A DNA stretch of 64,000 bases, from positions 186,001 to 250,000 of the forward strand of contig NZ_SSMD01000005.1 in NCBI RefSeq assembly GCF_004799325.1, in the 5' to 3' direction. The translations under genes and the position numbers were made by a program. How positions within the stretch are numbered: the first letter of the stretch is position 1; each line of letters opens with the position of its first letter. The notes beneath the pieces were generated by a model. The model had not been told where the DNA came from. It was given only the letters and a program-made list of their open reading frames with translations, and made no database searches. This DNA comes from Thalassobius vesicularis (GTDB lineage Bacteria > Pseudomonadota > Alphaproteobacteria > Rhodobacterales > Rhodobacteraceae). This document shows positions 16,940 through 26,170 of this stretch, piece after piece.

Positions 16940-18034
16940 GTGCAGCTGACTGCCCCAAGACTGGAAATCCGCAACATCGTCCGCTCGTTCGGCGGGCAGC
17001 GCGTGGTGGATGACGTGTCCTTGCGGGTGATGCCGGGGCAGGTGACCTGCCTGCTTGGCCCCTCGGGCTGTGGCAAATCCACGACCCTGCGCATGATCGC
17101 CGGGGTCGAGATGCAGGACAGCGGCGAGATTTACGTCGACGGCAAGCTGATCTGCGACACCGTATTCCGCATCCCGCCCGAACGCCGCCATATCGGCCTG
17201 ATGTTCCAGGATTTCGCGCTGTTCCCGCACTTGAGTGTCGGGGAAAACGTCGCTTTCGGCCTGAAGGGCGCGAAGGACGAAAAACGCGCCCGGGTCGAAG
17301 AGTTGCTGGACAAGGTCGGGCTGAAACGCTTCATCGACAGCTTCCCCTACCTGCTGTCGGGCGGTGAACAACAGCGCGTCGCGCTGGCCCGTGCGCTGGC
17401 GCCGCGTCCCAAGATCATGCTGATGGACGAGCCGTTCTCGGGCCTCGACAACCGTCTGCGCGACGATATCCGCGACCAGACGCTGGAGTTGCTGAAGGAA
17501 GAGGACGCCGCCGTTCTGCTGGTGACGCACGAACCCGAAGAAGCGATGCGCATGGCCGACGAGATCGCCTTGATGCGCAAGGGCAAGATCGTCCAGCAGG
17601 GCGCGCCCTACAACATCTACAACGCTCCGATCGACAAATCAGCGGTGGCGTTCTTCAGTGATATCAACGTGATACGCGGTACCGTGAAGGGCGCGCTGAC
17701 CGATACGCCCTTTGGCCAATTCCTGGCCCCCGGTGTGCCGGACGGCGCGCAGGTGGATATCGTGATCCGCCCGCAGCACCTGAAAATCGACTTTGATCGC
17801 GCGGGCAAGGGCCCGCTGCCCACCCCCCAAGACGGCGTCGCTGCACGGGGCGAGGTGGTGCGCGCGCGCTTCATGGGGTCGGAAAGCCTGGTGGAAATCC
17901 GCATGGATTTCGACGGCTCGATCCTGAAGGCGACGGTGCCCAACGTCTTCCTGCCCAAGCCCGGCAAACCGCTGTGGCTGATGTTCCGGCGCGACCGTTG
18001 TTTCGTGTTTCCGGCCGGCAAGGGCGCGCATTAG
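16940..18034 (+). CDS. ABC transporter ATP-binding protein (iron/putrescine importer type)
   Basis: A 364-residue ATPase of the FbpC/PotA class. Walker [10 protein letters not shown] is at residues 40-48, the Q-loop at MFQDFALFP, the signature LSGGEQQR, Walker [12 protein letters not shown], the H-loop LVTHEP and a C-terminal TOBE-like regulatory domain ([13 protein letters not shown] onward). The best family match is the Fe(III) importer ATPase, but no permease or binding protein lies beside it, so the substrate is open. The start is GTG 16940. No strong ribosome site is evident. It stands between arsM and tatA. Confidence 0.85.
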   Translation: MQLTAPRLEIRNIVRSFGGQRVVDDVSLRVMPGQVTCLLGPSGCGKSTTLRMIAGVEMQDSGEIYVDGKLICDTVFRIPPERRHIGLMFQDFALFPHLSVGENVAFGLKGAKDEKRARVEELLDKVGLKRFIDSFPYLLSGGEQQRVALARALAPRPKIMLMDEPFSGLDNRLRDDIRDQTLELLKEEDAAVLLVTHEPEEAMRMADEIALMRKGKIVQQGAPYNIYNAPIDKSAVAFFSDINVIRGTVKGALTDTPFGQFLAPGVPDGAQVDIVIRPQHLKIDFDRAGKGPLPTPQDGVAARGEVVRARFMGSESLVEIRMDFDGSILKATVPNVFLPKPGKPLWLMFRRDRCFVFPAGKGAH

Positions 18035-18171
18035 GCGCCGCTCCGCCGAACATATACGAAAAATACGGTATTGCGGCGCTTTGGTTCTTCCAACCGGGGC
18101 GGTTCATCATTAGATACGAAGCGTGTTTTCGTAGGGTTCGCCAACAAGAACCCAGGAAAGGGAGAAACAAT

Positions 18172-18387
18172 ATGCTTAACAATATCGGCCTTCCCGGCCT
18201 TCTGCTGATTGCCGTCGTTGTGCTGGTGCTGTTCGGCCGTGGCAAGATCAGCTCGCTGATGGGCGAAGTGGGCAAGGGCATCACCTCGTTCAAGAAGGGC
18301 ATCAACGATGGCGCGAAGGAACTGGAAGACCAGAAAGCCGACGCCGCCAAGGACGTGACGCCCGAGTCCGAGAAGGACAAGGCCTGA
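18172..18387 (+). CDS. tatA: Sec-independent protein translocase TatA
   Basis: Small pore-forming subunit of the twin-arginine translocase, 71 residues. The N-terminal helix [20 protein letters not shown] is followed by the FGRGKI hinge, an amphipathic helix ([20 protein letters not shown]) and a charged tail, the standard TatA layout. Start ATG 18172 has AGGAAAGGGAGAA upstream. tatB begins three bases after the stop. The promoter for tatABC probably lies in 18035-18171, where a short inverted repeat TACGAA/TTCGTA (18115-18133) is seen. Confidence 0.95.
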   Translation: MLNNIGLPGLLLIAVVVLVLFGRGKISSLMGEVGKGITSFKKGINDGAKELEDQKADAAKDVTPESEKDKA

Positions 18388-18390
18388 TCC

Positions 18391-19002
18391 ATGTTCGACA
18401 TCGGCTGGACCGAGTTTCTGCTCATCGCGATTGTCGCTCTGATCGTCGTGGGGCCGAAGGATTTGCCGGGCTTGTTCCGCTCGGTCGGCCGGTTTGTCGG
18501 CAAGGCAAAAGGCATGGCGCGGGAATTCAGCCGCGCCATGGAAGACGCGGCAGATGAGTCGGGTGTGAAAGACATCTCGGCCTCGTTGCGGGCTGCGGCC
18601 AACCCCAAGCAATTCGGGATGGACAAGGTCAAAGAGGCGACCGACAGCTTCAAGGCGTGGGAGCCCAGCTCCTCGCTGGATCCTGAGCGCGCCGCGATGG
18701 CCAAGAAAATCCACGACGCAACCGCGAAGAAGGGCGAGGAAATCCGCGCCTCCGAAGCGGCTGCCGAGGCGGCCAAGGCCGAGCCTGCTGAGCAGGTGGC
18801 TGAAAAGGCCGCCGACAAGGCCGCCGACAAGGCCCCCGCCGAGCCGGCCAAGAAGGCCCCGGCGAAAAAGCCTGCGGCCAAGAAAACCGCAGCCAAGACG
18901 ACGGCCGCCAAACCCGCCGCAGCCGCTGACAAGCCTGCCGCGAAAAAGGCTCCGGCCAAGAAGGCCGCGAAAAAGACCCCCTCCGCCGAGGATAAGGCAT
19001 GA
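18391..19002 (+). CDS. tatB: Sec-independent protein translocase TatB
   Basis: Receptor subunit that works with TatC to bind twin-arginine signal peptides, 203 residues. The N-terminal helix ([21 protein letters not shown]) ends with the conserved GPKDLP hinge of TatB, followed by an amphipathic helix. From about residue 145 the tail is an Ala/Lys/Pro-rich, strongly basic low-complexity stretch ([14 protein letters not shown] type) on the cytoplasmic side. This contrasts with the acidic tail of TatC. The stop overlaps the tatC start by four bases. Confidence 0.95.
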   Translation: MFDIGWTEFLLIAIVALIVVGPKDLPGLFRSVGRFVGKAKGMAREFSRAMEDAADESGVKDISASLRAAANPKQFGMDKVKEATDSFKAWEPSSSLDPERAAMAKKIHDATAKKGEEIRASEAAAEAAKAEPAEQVAEKAADKAADKAPAEPAKKAPAKKPAAKKTAAKTTAAKPAAAADKPAAKKAPAKKAAKKTPSAEDKA

Positions 19003-19952
19003 GCAAGCCCGAAGAGATCGAAGATACCAGCGCGCCCCTGATCGAGCACCTGGCCGAACTGCGGACGCGCCTGATCCACTCGGTCAGCGCCTTCATCGTC
19101 GGCATGGTGATCTGTTTCACGGTCTGGAACCCGATCTTCAACTTCCTGACCCACCCGCTGTGCCAGGCCATGGCCGAGCGTGGGCATAGCGACTGCGGCC
19201 TGATCCTGATCAAGCTGCAAGAGGGCTTCTTTGTCGCCATCTCGATCTCGCTGGTCGGGGGGCTGGTGCTGTCCTTCCCCTACATCGCCTTCCAGATGTG
19301 GCGCTTCGTGGCCCCGGGGCTGTACAAGTCCGAACGCGGTGCGTTCCTGCCGTTCCTGATCGCCTCGCCGTTCATGTTCTTTCTGGGTGCCTCGTTCGCC
19401 TATTTCGTCGTCACTCCGATGGCCTTCGACTTCTTCCTGGGCTTCCAGCAGGTCGGCTCGGTCCTGAACGAGGGCGACGTCGAGAACGCCACCGCAGGCA
19501 TCGCTTTCCAAGGCTCGGCGCAGGAATACCTGAGCCTGACGATCAAGTTCATCGTGGCGTTTGGCCTGTGCTTCCAGCTGCCGGTGCTGCTGACCCTGAT
19601 GGGCAAGGCCGGTTTGGTCAGCGCCGAGGGCCTGACCAACGTGCGCAAATACGCCATCGTCGGCATCCTGATCCTGGCCGCCATCGTGACCCCGCCGGAT
19701 GTGGTGACGCAGGTCATCCTGTTCGTGGTGGTCTACGGCCTTTACGAGATCTCGATCTTCCTGGTCCGCCGCGTCGAGAAAAAGCGCGAGGAACGCCTGC
19801 GCGCCGAAGGTTACTATGACGACGAAGAAGATGAGGATGAAGACGAGCCCGAAGCCGAGGCCGTGCATGACGACCCGCTTCTGACTGACGATCCGCTGAT
19901 GAAAGAGTTCGACGAGGACGAAGAGGCGGACGACAAGGACAAGTCCAAGTGA
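18999..19952 (+). CDS. tatC: Sec-independent protein translocase TatC
   Basis: Core membrane subunit of the twin-arginine translocase, 317 residues, predicted six helices. The N-terminal [14 protein letters not shown], the [22 protein letters not shown] loop and ATVTPPD-like [11 protein letters not shown] are conserved TatC features. After residue 265 the chain ends in a long acidic tail ([12 protein letters not shown], then [13 protein letters not shown]), longer than in E. coli TatC. Start ATG 18999 overlaps tatB; the stop overlaps the next gene (GTGA). The exported Tat substrate candidate in this window is the peroxidase at 26171. Confidence 0.96.
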   Translation: MSKPEEIEDTSAPLIEHLAELRTRLIHSVSAFIVGMVICFTVWNPIFNFLTHPLCQAMAERGHSDCGLILIKLQEGFFVAISISLVGGLVLSFPYIAFQMWRFVAPGLYKSERGAFLPFLIASPFMFFLGASFAYFVVTPMAFDFFLGFQQVGSVLNEGDVENATAGIAFQGSAQEYLSLTIKFIVAFGLCFQLPVLLTLMGKAGLVSAEGLTNVRKYAIVGILILAAIVTPPDVVTQVILFVVVYGLYEISIFLVRRVEKKREERLRAEGYYDDEEDEDEDEPEAEAVHDDPLLTDDPLMKEFDEDEEADDKDKSK

Positions 19953-20788
19953 AGAAACACCTGAAACGAATTGCAGCGGCGCTGGAGCGGATGGCTCCGG
20001 CGCCGCTCGACGCTCCTGACTTCGACGCGGCAGACGCGTTCGTCTGGCATGTGGAACCTGACCGGCTGGAGCCCGTCGCCAAGGTCAACCGGGTCGATCT
20101 GGCACTGCTGATCGGGGTGAACCGCTCGCGCGATACGCTGCTGGCCAACACGCTGCAATTCGCGCGCGGCCTGCCGGCGAACAACGCCCTGCTGTGGGGC
20201 TCGCGCGGGATGGGGAAATCCTCGCTGGTCAAAGCCGTCCATGCTGAGGTTCTGGCCAAGGGTCAGTCGCTGAAAATCGTCGAGCTGCAACGCGAAGACC
20301 TGCCCAGCGTGTCGCGCCTGATGAACCTGCTGCGCGCCAGCCAGCACCGTTTCCTGCTGTTCTGCGACGACCTGTCGTTCAGCCATGACGACCAGCATTA
20401 CAAATCGCTGAAGGCCGTGCTGGACGGCGGCATCGAAGGCCGCCCGGATAACGTGGTGTTCTACGCCACCTCGAACCGCCGCCACCTGATGCCGCGCGAC
20501 ATGATCGAGAACGAACGCTCCAACGCCATCAACCCGTCTGAGGCGGTCGAGGAGAAGGTCTCGCTCTCCGACCGCTTTGGTCTTTGGCTGGGCTTCCACC
20601 CCTGCACGCAGGATGATTACCTGGCGATGATCCGGGGCTATTGCGATGCTTACGGCGTGCAGATCGACGACGAAACCCTGCGCGCCGAGGCGATCGAGTG
20701 GCAAGCAACCCGTGGGTCGCGCTCGGGCCGTGTGGCGTGGCAGTATTTCACTGATCTGGCCGGGCGCAAGGGTGTGGCGATCAGCTAA
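19949..20788 (+). CDS. DUF815 family ATP-binding protein
   Basis: A 279-residue AAA-type ATPase of the DUF815 family, function unknown. The Walker A motif GSRGMGKSS lies at residues 84-92, and [10 protein letters not shown] supplies a Walker B-like strand. A sensor-like [14 protein letters not shown] segment follows. The start is GTG 19949, overlapping the tatC stop, with AAGGAC upstream, so it is part of the tatABC operon. The DUF815-tat linkage is common in Rhodobacteraceae, but a role in export is not established. Confidence 0.85.
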   Translation: MKKHLKRIAAALERMAPAPLDAPDFDAADAFVWHVEPDRLEPVAKVNRVDLALLIGVNRSRDTLLANTLQFARGLPANNALLWGSRGMGKSSLVKAVHAEVLAKGQSLKIVELQREDLPSVSRLMNLLRASQHRFLLFCDDLSFSHDDQHYKSLKAVLDGGIEGRPDNVVFYATSNRRHLMPRDMIENERSNAINPSEAVEEKVSLSDRFGLWLGFHPCTQDDYLAMIRGYCDAYGVQIDDETLRAEAIEWQATRGSRSGRVAWQYFTDLAGRKGVAIS

Positions 20789-20810
20789 GCGCCTGCGCAG
20801 AAACGAAAAA

Positions 20811-20832
20811 GGCCCGCCATTGGCGGGCCTTT
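20811..20832. terminator. Bidirectional intrinsic terminator
   Basis: Stem GGCCCGCC (20811-20818) / GGCGGGCC (20822-20829) with an ATT loop. It is preceded by AAAAA and followed by TTTCG, so it can end both the tat operon on the plus strand and the nlpD-like gene on the minus strand. Confidence 0.85.
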
Positions 20833-20836
20833 CGCG

Positions 20837-22033
20837 TTATTGGATATAGGGTGTCGGGTCCACCGCGTCGAAGCCCTTGCGCACTTCGAAATGCACGTAG
20901 TTCGACTTGCCCGAGCGAATCTTGCCCACGCTCTGGCCGCGCTTCACGTTGTCGCCCTTCTTGACCGAGATCGCGTCGATATTGGCGTAGACGGTCAGCA
21001 GGTTGTCGGGGTGCTTGATCAGCAGGATCGGCACCTGATCGGCATCCGTGGTGATCGCGGCAACGGTGCCGTCCGCAGCGGCCCGGATCGACGTCCCGGC
21101 GGCAGCGGCGATGTCGATGCCATCGTTCTTGCCCTTCTTGTAGTCCCGCACGATCGAGCCGTTGACCGGCAGATCCATCTTGGATTTGCGCGTTTGCGTC
21201 TTGCCCAGATCGGGGGCGCCGGTCGGGTTTCCGGCCTTGGCGGCGGGCACGGTCTTTTCCGCCGGCAGCGGCTTGGCCGAGCTGGGCGGCACCGGCGTCG
21301 GGCTGCCCTGACCGGGTTGGGTGGTCTTTGCCGGCCGTGCGGGCGGCTGGGCGTCCGGCACGGGGATCAGCAGGTACTGGCCTTCGCGGATCGCGAAATC
21401 CGGCCCCAGACCGTTCCATTCGGCCAGCGCCCGGACCGAGACATTGTACATCCGCGAAATCGTATAGGCCGTCTCGCCGCGCTGCACCTTGTGGCGGATC
21501 GGCTCGATCCCGACAGGGGCGGCCTTGTCCGACGCACCGCCGGTCTTGGGCAACTCGGTGGTTTCCACCTTCGACGCCGAGGCGCGGTCAATCGCACCCC
21601 CCGCGATGCTGGCGATATCCACGTTCGAGGGCGGCTGGATCGGGCCGGTCCCCTCGGCACCCGTCGCGGGCGAGGGTTCGGACACCCGGCGCGGCAGGGC
21701 CAGCACCTCGTCCCGGCGCAGCACGTCGCCGGTCTGCACGCCGTTGTAGCGGGCCAGTTCCTCGGGGCTCATGCCGATCCGGTTGGCGACATCGGCGACG
21801 GTATCCCCGCCACGCGCCACGACAACCTGATAGCCGGGGTAGGAAATCACGCCGCGATTGTCGGGCCGTGGCCGTTGCCCGGTCACCTGGCGCGCCGCGT
21901 CCGAGGTGCTGAGCGCATTGCCGAAATTGCCGCGCAGGTCGAAATCCAGCGGCTTGTCGCACCCGGCCAGCAGGGCCAGGGCAGTGCCCGCAAGGATCAG
22001 GCGGGCCGGAGTGAAACGGCGGGTCTGGGTCAT
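20837..22033 (-). CDS. nlpD: NlpD-like lipoprotein: two LysM and a degenerate M23 domain
   Basis: A cell-envelope protein of 398 residues that likely activates peptidoglycan amidases at division. A lipoprotein signal ends in LLAGC with Cys25. LysM domains lie near residues 68-114 and 179-225, joined by Pro/Thr-rich linkers. The M23 domain occupies about 288-398. The metal sites look broken: Asn303 stands where the first His of HxxxD should be, and Tyr379 replaces the first His of HxH, as in enzymatically inactive NlpD. Start ATG 22033 has AGAGGA upstream. It lies downstream of surE-pcm, the classical surE-pcm-nlpD order. Confidence 0.9.
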   Translation of the reverse strand: MTQTRRFTPARLILAGTALALLAGCDKPLDFDLRGNFGNALSTSDAARQVTGQRPRPDNRGVISYPGYQVVVARGGDTVADVANRIGMSPEELARYNGVQTGDVLRRDEVLALPRRVSEPSPATGAEGTGPIQPPSNVDIASIAGGAIDRASASKVETTELPKTGGASDKAAPVGIEPIRHKVQRGETAYTISRMYNVSVRALAEWNGLGPDFAIREGQYLLIPVPDAQPPARPAKTTQPGQGSPTPVPPSSAKPLPAEKTVPAAKAGNPTGAPDLGKTQTRKSKMDLPVNGSIVRDYKKGKNDGIDIAAAAGTSIRAAADGTVAAITTDADQVPILLIKHPDNLLTVYANIDAISVKKGDNVKRGQSVGKIRSGKSNYVHFEVRKGFDAVDPTPYIQ

Positions 22034-22097
22034 CTCGATGTCCTCTTTGCGCCCCTTGTTGGCCGGGGCTTTGCTGTGATCGGGCGCGTGTCCCGGT

Positions 22098-22751
22098 TTA
22101 CTCGTCCCGCGCCAGCCCTTCGACCAGCGGGACGAAGCGAACCGGGCGCAATTCATCATACTCGAATCCGCCTTCGTGGCGCCGGACCCGGATCAGACTT
22201 TGCACCGCGTCCGACTGCCCCACGGGCAACACCATGATACCCCCGATTTTCAGCTGGGCCAAGAGCGGCCCGGGCGGGTCTTCGGCTGCAGCAGTCACAA
22301 GGATGCGATCAAACGGCGCCTGATCGGGCAAACCAAAGCTGCCATCGGCGGTAAAAGCGGTGATATTGACCAGGTTCAGCGCGTCAAACGCCTCGCGCGC
22401 CTCACGCACCAGGCGGCGATGCCGGTCCACCGTGTAGACGCGCCGCGCCAGCTGGCTCAGGATCGCGGCCTGATAGCCCGAGCCCGTGCCCACCTCCAGC
22501 ACCTTGTCGCGCGGCGTGACCTCCAGCGCCTGGGTCATCAGTCCGACAACCGACGGCTGGCTGATCGTCTGGCCGCAGGCGATGGGCAGGGGCATGTCCT
22601 CATAGGCGCGCTCGGCGAACAAGCCGCGCACGAACAGGCCGCGGTCGATCTTCTCCATGGCGGACAGCACGCGCTGATCCGTCACCCCGCGCGATCGCAG
22701 GGCGAACAGGAACTGCATCTTGCGCGTGGCCTCCTCGGAGTCGTCGATCAT
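22098..22751 (-). CDS. pcm: Protein-L-isoaspartate O-methyltransferase
   Basis: Repairs proteins damaged by isoaspartate formation, using SAM. A 217-residue protein with the PCMT pattern: RGLFV and the [14 protein letters not shown] loop, the SAM motif [13 protein letters not shown] near residues 85-97, and YTVDRHRRL. The C-terminal strand region GGIMVLPVG is present. Start ATG 22751 overlaps the surE stop (ATGA). Part of surE-pcm-nlpD, a conserved stress/repair set. Confidence 0.94.
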   Translation of the reverse strand: MIDDSEEATRKMQFLFALRSRGVTDQRVLSAMEKIDRGLFVRGLFAERAYEDMPLPIACGQTISQPSVVGLMTQALEVTPRDKVLEVGTGSGYQAAILSQLARRVYTVDRHRRLVREAREAFDALNLVNITAFTADGSFGLPDQAPFDRILVTAAAEDPPGPLLAQLKIGGIMVLPVGQSDAVQSLIRVRRHEGGFEYDELRPVRFVPLVEGLARDE

Positions 22752-23530
22752 TCAAGCCCCTTCAATGTGTCCAGCAGCGCGTGATCGGTCAGATCCGCCC
22801 GCATCGGCGTGACCGAGACATAACCATCCAGGTTCACGGCGGCATCCGTACCGGGCGCCGTGGGCTTGTGCTGATCGCCGCCCTTGATCCACAGGAACTG
22901 ACGCCCCGAAGGCGATAGATGCGGCTCGCAGGCAAAGCGCGTATGCTCGCGGAACCCTTGCGGCACGATCCGCATCCCCTTCACGCCACCAGCGGACTCG
23001 GGCGGGAAGTTGATGTTGAAGAACAGCCGATACCCCTCACGCTCGTCCGGCCAGCTGGCCAGCAGCTTGCGCAGGATCGCCGGGCCATGCACGCGCGCGG
23101 CCTCGAACTGGTCCTCGGCGTGGAAATTGTTCGGCCCCAGATATTGCGACATCGCGATCGAGGGGATGCGCTGCAGCGCCCCCTCCATCGCCGCGCCCAA
23201 CGTCCCTGAATACAGCGCATTCTCGGCCGAGTTGTTGCCCCGGTTCACCCCCGACAGGATCAGATCGGGCCGCGCGTCCTTCATCACGTGATGCAGGCCC
23301 GCCAGCACGCAATCCGCCGGGCTGCCCTCGGCCGCGTAACGCCGATCGGCCATCTTCGACACCATCATCGGATGGGTATAGCTGATGCAATGGCCCACAC
23401 CGGATTGCTCAAAGGCAGGCGCCACGGTCCAGACCTCTCCGTCCGGACCCGCCAGATCGGTGGCGATCTCGTGCATCGCGGCCAGCCCCGGCGCGTTGAT
23501 CCCGTCGTCATTGGTGATGAGAATACGCAT
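22748..23530 (-). CDS. surE: 5'/3'-nucleotidase SurE
   Basis: A metal-dependent phosphatase acting on nucleoside monophosphates and possibly short polyphosphate, 260 residues. The metal site [11 protein letters not shown] is at residues 4-14, and [19 protein letters not shown] supplies the conserved second motif. Start ATG 23530 is the first codon of a normal SurE N-terminus (MRILITNDD). It is the first gene of the surE-pcm-nlpD operon. An interspersed repeat lies upstream between it and the SDR gene. Confidence 0.96.
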   Translation of the reverse strand: MRILITNDDGINAPGLAAMHEIATDLAGPDGEVWTVAPAFEQSGVGHCISYTHPMMVSKMADRRYAAEGSPADCVLAGLHHVMKDARPDLILSGVNRGNNSAENALYSGTLGAAMEGALQRIPSIAMSQYLGPNNFHAEDQFEAARVHGPAILRKLLASWPDEREGYRLFFNINFPPESAGGVKGMRIVPQGFREHTRFACEPHLSPSGRQFLWIKGGDQHKPTAPGTDAAVNLDGYVSVTPMRADLTDHALLDTLKGLE

Positions 23531-23648
23531 GAACCCCGCCTTTTTCTGCCTCTTGGACCTTTACTAGCGGGGCGGTCCGCCTCGGGCAAGCGCAGAACCC
23601 GCCTGCGTCAAGACACGCAACGGCAACGCCCGTTTCCAGTCGTCCGTG

Positions 23649-23705
23649 CTTCTTCTTTTTCCAAATATCCCGGGGGGAGGCCGCAGGCCGGGGGGCAGCG
23701 CCCCC
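23649..23705. repeat. Dispersed palindromic repeat copy
   Basis: Starts CTTCTTCTTTTTCC, continues AAATATCCCGGGGGG, then GGCCGCAGGCC, and ends with the hairpin GGGGGC-AGC-GCCCCC (23691-23705). The hairpin stops nine bases short of the end of the minus-strand SDR gene (23715). Same family as 5142-5270. Confidence 0.85.
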
Positions 23706-23714
23706 TAACCACGC

Positions 23715-24356
23715 TTACAGCAGGCCGTCCAGCAGCCGTTTGGCTTCGTCGCGCGGCTGCGCCAGCTTGGACTTGTCCTCGCCGGGGAAGAACCGCGCGC
23801 GGGTGGCGGTGGCCATCGGGCGGGGTTCCAGCACATGCACGCGCGGGCCGGTCTTCACCGTTTCCGCCGCCCAGCTGCGCGCCAGCGCCGATTGCGCCGC
23901 CTTGGTCGAGCCATAAGCGCCAAAGAACTTCTCGCCCATGTGCGCGTCGTCAAAGAACAGCGCGGTGCCGGTCTCGCCCAGCAGCGGTGCGATGAACGGG
24001 ATCAGCTTGCCGGTCGCGGTGACGTTGCAGGCGACCGATTTGTCCCAATCCTTCTGGTCGATGAAGGCCGCAGGCGACAGCTGCGTCGCAAACACCGCCG
24101 TATGCGCCCAGACATCCACAGACCCCCACCGGTCATAGATCGAGCGGCACAGCTGCGCCATCGCGTCCATGTTGGTGATGTCCATGGGGGCCAGCGTCGC
24201 CTGGCCGCCAAGGGCCTTGATGCGGTCGTCCAGCTCTTCCAGCGCGCCGGTGGTGCGACCCACGGCGACGATGTGATGGGTATGGCAAAGCGCCTCGGCC
24301 AGGCCAGCGCCCAGGCCGCGGGTTGCTCCGGTGATGAGGGCGATTTTCTGTGTCAT
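23715..24356 (-). CDS. SDR family oxidoreductase lacking the usual catalytic Ser
   Basis: A 213-residue short-chain dehydrogenase-like protein. It has the cofactor loop TGATRGLGAG (about 9-18), VAVGRTTG at the end of the second strand and a YGSTK sequence giving the YxxxK pair. The Ser normally about 13 residues before that Tyr is not there: the strand reads LFFDDAHMGEKFFGAY. The protein is also short for the family. Start ATG 24356 gives the standard MTQKIALITG N-terminus. Substrate unknown. Divergent from the exported protein at 24467. Confidence 0.8.
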   Translation of the reverse strand: MTQKIALITGATRGLGAGLAEALCHTHHIVAVGRTTGALEELDDRIKALGGQATLAPMDITNMDAMAQLCRSIYDRWGSVDVWAHTAVFATQLSPAAFIDQKDWDKSVACNVTATGKLIPFIAPLLGETGTALFFDDAHMGEKFFGAYGSTKAAQSALARSWAAETVKTGPRVHVLEPRPMATATRARFFPGEDKSKLAQPRDEAKRLLDGLL

Positions 24357-24466
24357 GCGCGGGGTGTGAGCCGAATTCCGCAGCAGGTCAAGGGGAAAGC
24401 ACCACGTAAACCGGCGTTGCACATCTGGTCGCAGTCAGGGATGCTGCGGGGCAGGAGGACCTGCCG

Positions 24467-25042
24467 ATGCGTTGCCTGACCCTGACTCTTGCTGCTGTGC
24501 TGCTGATGCCCTTGGCCGGAGCTGCCAGCGCGGCTTGCGTAACGATTGGCGGGGGGCAGGCCAGCCTGTGCGCCAGCTCGGTTCTGGCCGGGCAGGGGAC
24601 CAACACCTATGGCCCTGACAATCTGGCGGACGAAGACATGACCACCGCCTGGTGCGAGGGCACGGACGGCACCGGCGTGGGCCAGCGCCTCAGCCTGACG
24701 GTGCATGGCGGGGGGGCGGTCGATCACCTGCTGTTGGCGAATGGCTACCAGAAATCCGGCCGCACCTATGAGCGCAACGGCAGGCTCCGCGATGTTCTGG
24801 TGCGGATCGCGGGGCAGGCGGATCGGCTCTATACGTTGCAGGATCAGGCGGGATGGCAACGGCTGGACCTGCCCACGTTGTCCGGTGTGCCGCAGATCGA
24901 GCTGGAAATCGCCAGCGTCTATCCCGGCTCGAAGTGGACGGATACCTGTGTGTCGGGGCTGCGGATCGGTCAGGCAGACGCCGGCCCTGCGGTGCAACCC
25001 GGCCCGGCCAAGGACGGCCCCTTGCCGAAATGGTTGGAGTAA
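24467..25042 (+). CDS. Exported protein with NADase-type glycan-binding-like domain
   Basis: A 191-residue secreted or periplasmic protein. The signal peptide is MRCLTLTLAAVLLMPLAGAA with likely cleavage at ASA-AC. The mature part has YGPDNLADEDMTTAWCEG, a GxGQRLSL strand, LLANGYQKS and TYERNGRLRDVLV, resembling the discoidin-like glycan-binding domain linked to bacterial NADase-type proteins. Two or three disulfides are possible from its cysteines. There is no catalytic domain. ATG 24467 is preceded by GGAGGA. Convergent with the DUF2199 gene, with only three bases between. Confidence 0.7.
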   Translation: MRCLTLTLAAVLLMPLAGAASAACVTIGGGQASLCASSVLAGQGTNTYGPDNLADEDMTTAWCEGTDGTGVGQRLSLTVHGGGAVDHLLLANGYQKSGRTYERNGRLRDVLVRIAGQADRLYTLQDQAGWQRLDLPTLSGVPQIELEIASVYPGSKWTDTCVSGLRIGQADAGPAVQPGPAKDGPLPKWLE

Positions 25043-25045
25043 GCC

Positions 25046-25603
25046 CTAGTCGCGCTGCAAATGCGGGCGGATGTCGTCGCCGCAGGCCGCGTAGAGGTCC
25101 AGCAGCGTGTCAAAGCTGATTCCGCGCTGTTGTGCCTCGGCCAGTGGTCCGTCAGTCGCTGTGATGACCGGGCGCGACTGGTGCGAGGGAAAGGACAGCG
25201 TGACCTCGGTCGCGTCCAGGTTCGGCAATTCGTTCGCCATTTCGACGGTCACCGGCGCCGGTAGCGCGACCTGCGGCGTGTCCCAAGTCTCCAGATAGGC
25301 GTAAAACGTCTGATCGGGTACGCGGACCCAGGGGGTGATGTGCACGTCCTCATCCGCGCCCTGCACGGGCAAAGAGATCACGGCCTTCAGGTAGCGCGCA
25401 TCGCCCGCTCGGCACAGATCGGCGGCCAGCTGATCGGCCCCGACCTTGACGAACGGTTCGGCCCCGCGGGGATGGTGCGGCCAGTCCGAGGGATGATCAA
25501 ACCCGATATCATAGATGCCAGAAAACTGACGGCCACAGCACGGGCAGGCACGGGTTTCATCGTTGAAACGCCGCCAGCGGGCGTCGAGGGAAAGCAGGGA
25601 CAT
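25046..25603 (-). CDS. DUF2199-like protein
   Basis: A 185-residue soluble protein. A CPCC cysteine motif near the N-terminus (RACPCCGRQFSG) is followed by DIGFDHPSDW, which matches the pattern I associate with DUF2199 (C-x-C-x-x..., then FDxPxxW). The remainder has HITPWVRV and TFYAYLETWD strands. No function is known for the family. No signal peptide. Start ATG 25603. Convergent with the exported protein at 24467. Confidence 0.7.
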   Translation of the reverse strand: MSLLSLDARWRRFNDETRACPCCGRQFSGIYDIGFDHPSDWPHHPRGAEPFVKVGADQLAADLCRAGDARYLKAVISLPVQGADEDVHITPWVRVPDQTFYAYLETWDTPQVALPAPVTVEMANELPNLDATEVTLSFPSHQSRPVITATDGPLAEAQQRGISFDTLLDLYAACGDDIRPHLQRD

Positions 25604-25662
25604 GGGCGGGCCTTTGGTGACGTGCGCCCAACGTAAGGCCGCCCCGCAAAGGGGGCAAGCCG

Positions 25663-25965
25663 TTACTGGCCGGGGATGCGCAGGGTCTGGCTATCGCCGT
25701 TGCGAGCCAGAACGATCATGCCGTCCTCGATCGCGGCGACCAGGTGGCCGCTGATGCGATCCCCCTCGCTGACCTTGTGCACGCGGCCCGATTTCTGCAG
25801 CAGTGCGCTGGCGCCTTTGGCGGACAGAAGGGTGCCAAGCAGTACCAGCCGCTCGTCGGGCAGAGCCTGGGATTGCGTGGCGGCCTCGGTCACTTTGGGT
25901 GGTGTCGGCGTGGTCGAGGTGTCGTCGGTCTCAGGCTCTTGGTCGGTGCTCATCATGTGGGTCAT
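25663..25965 (-). CDS. Small hypothetical protein, PilP/GspC-like C-terminus
   Basis: A 100-residue protein. Residues 1-45 are acidic and Thr/Pro-rich (low complexity). The C-terminal half, LLGTLLSAKGASALLQKSG through DRISGHLVAAIEDGMIVLARNGDSQTLRIPG, resembles the small beta domain of type IV pilus PilP or type II secretion GspC proteins. No membrane segment or other secretion gene is present, so the similarity may only reflect fold. Starts at 25965, 25956 and 25953 are all possible; no ribosome site decides. Divergent from the peroxidase gene. Confidence 0.5.
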   Translation of the reverse strand: MTHMMSTDQEPETDDTSTTPTPPKVTEAATQSQALPDERLVLLGTLLSAKGASALLQKSGRVHKVSEGDRISGHLVAAIEDGMIVLARNGDSQTLRIPGQ

Positions 25966-25993
25966 GTCAGGCAGGCGGGATGTCGCTGCGCCG

Positions 25994-26036
25994 CCGCATA
26001 TGCATGGCCGCTGTCCCAAGGGAAACCCGCATATGC
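25994..26036. promoter_or_regulatory. Two CCGCATATGC palindromes in a divergent gap
   Basis: CCGCATATGC occurs at 25994-26003 and again at 26027-26036. Each holds the perfect 8-bp palindrome GCATATGC, and the copies are 33 bases apart (about three helical turns). They sit between the divergent small protein and the glutathione peroxidase gene, a plausible pair of operator sites. No regulator is identified. Confidence 0.3.
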
Positions 26037-26170
26037 GAAAGCACAGGCGCGATGGGCGGGGTTTGGCTTGGGGGCGGGGTGTGATGTGCGAAGTTCCGCC
26101 TGAAAATACCGGTCTGTCGCGGGACTTGTCCGCAAACCAGCCTATCTGCCTAAAAAACGGAGGGTTTCAC

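Noticed and set aside
17871-19868. Minus-strand reading frame of 665 codons over tatA-tatC
   Set aside because: It runs antisense to three well-supported tat genes, and its sequence is compositionally biased.
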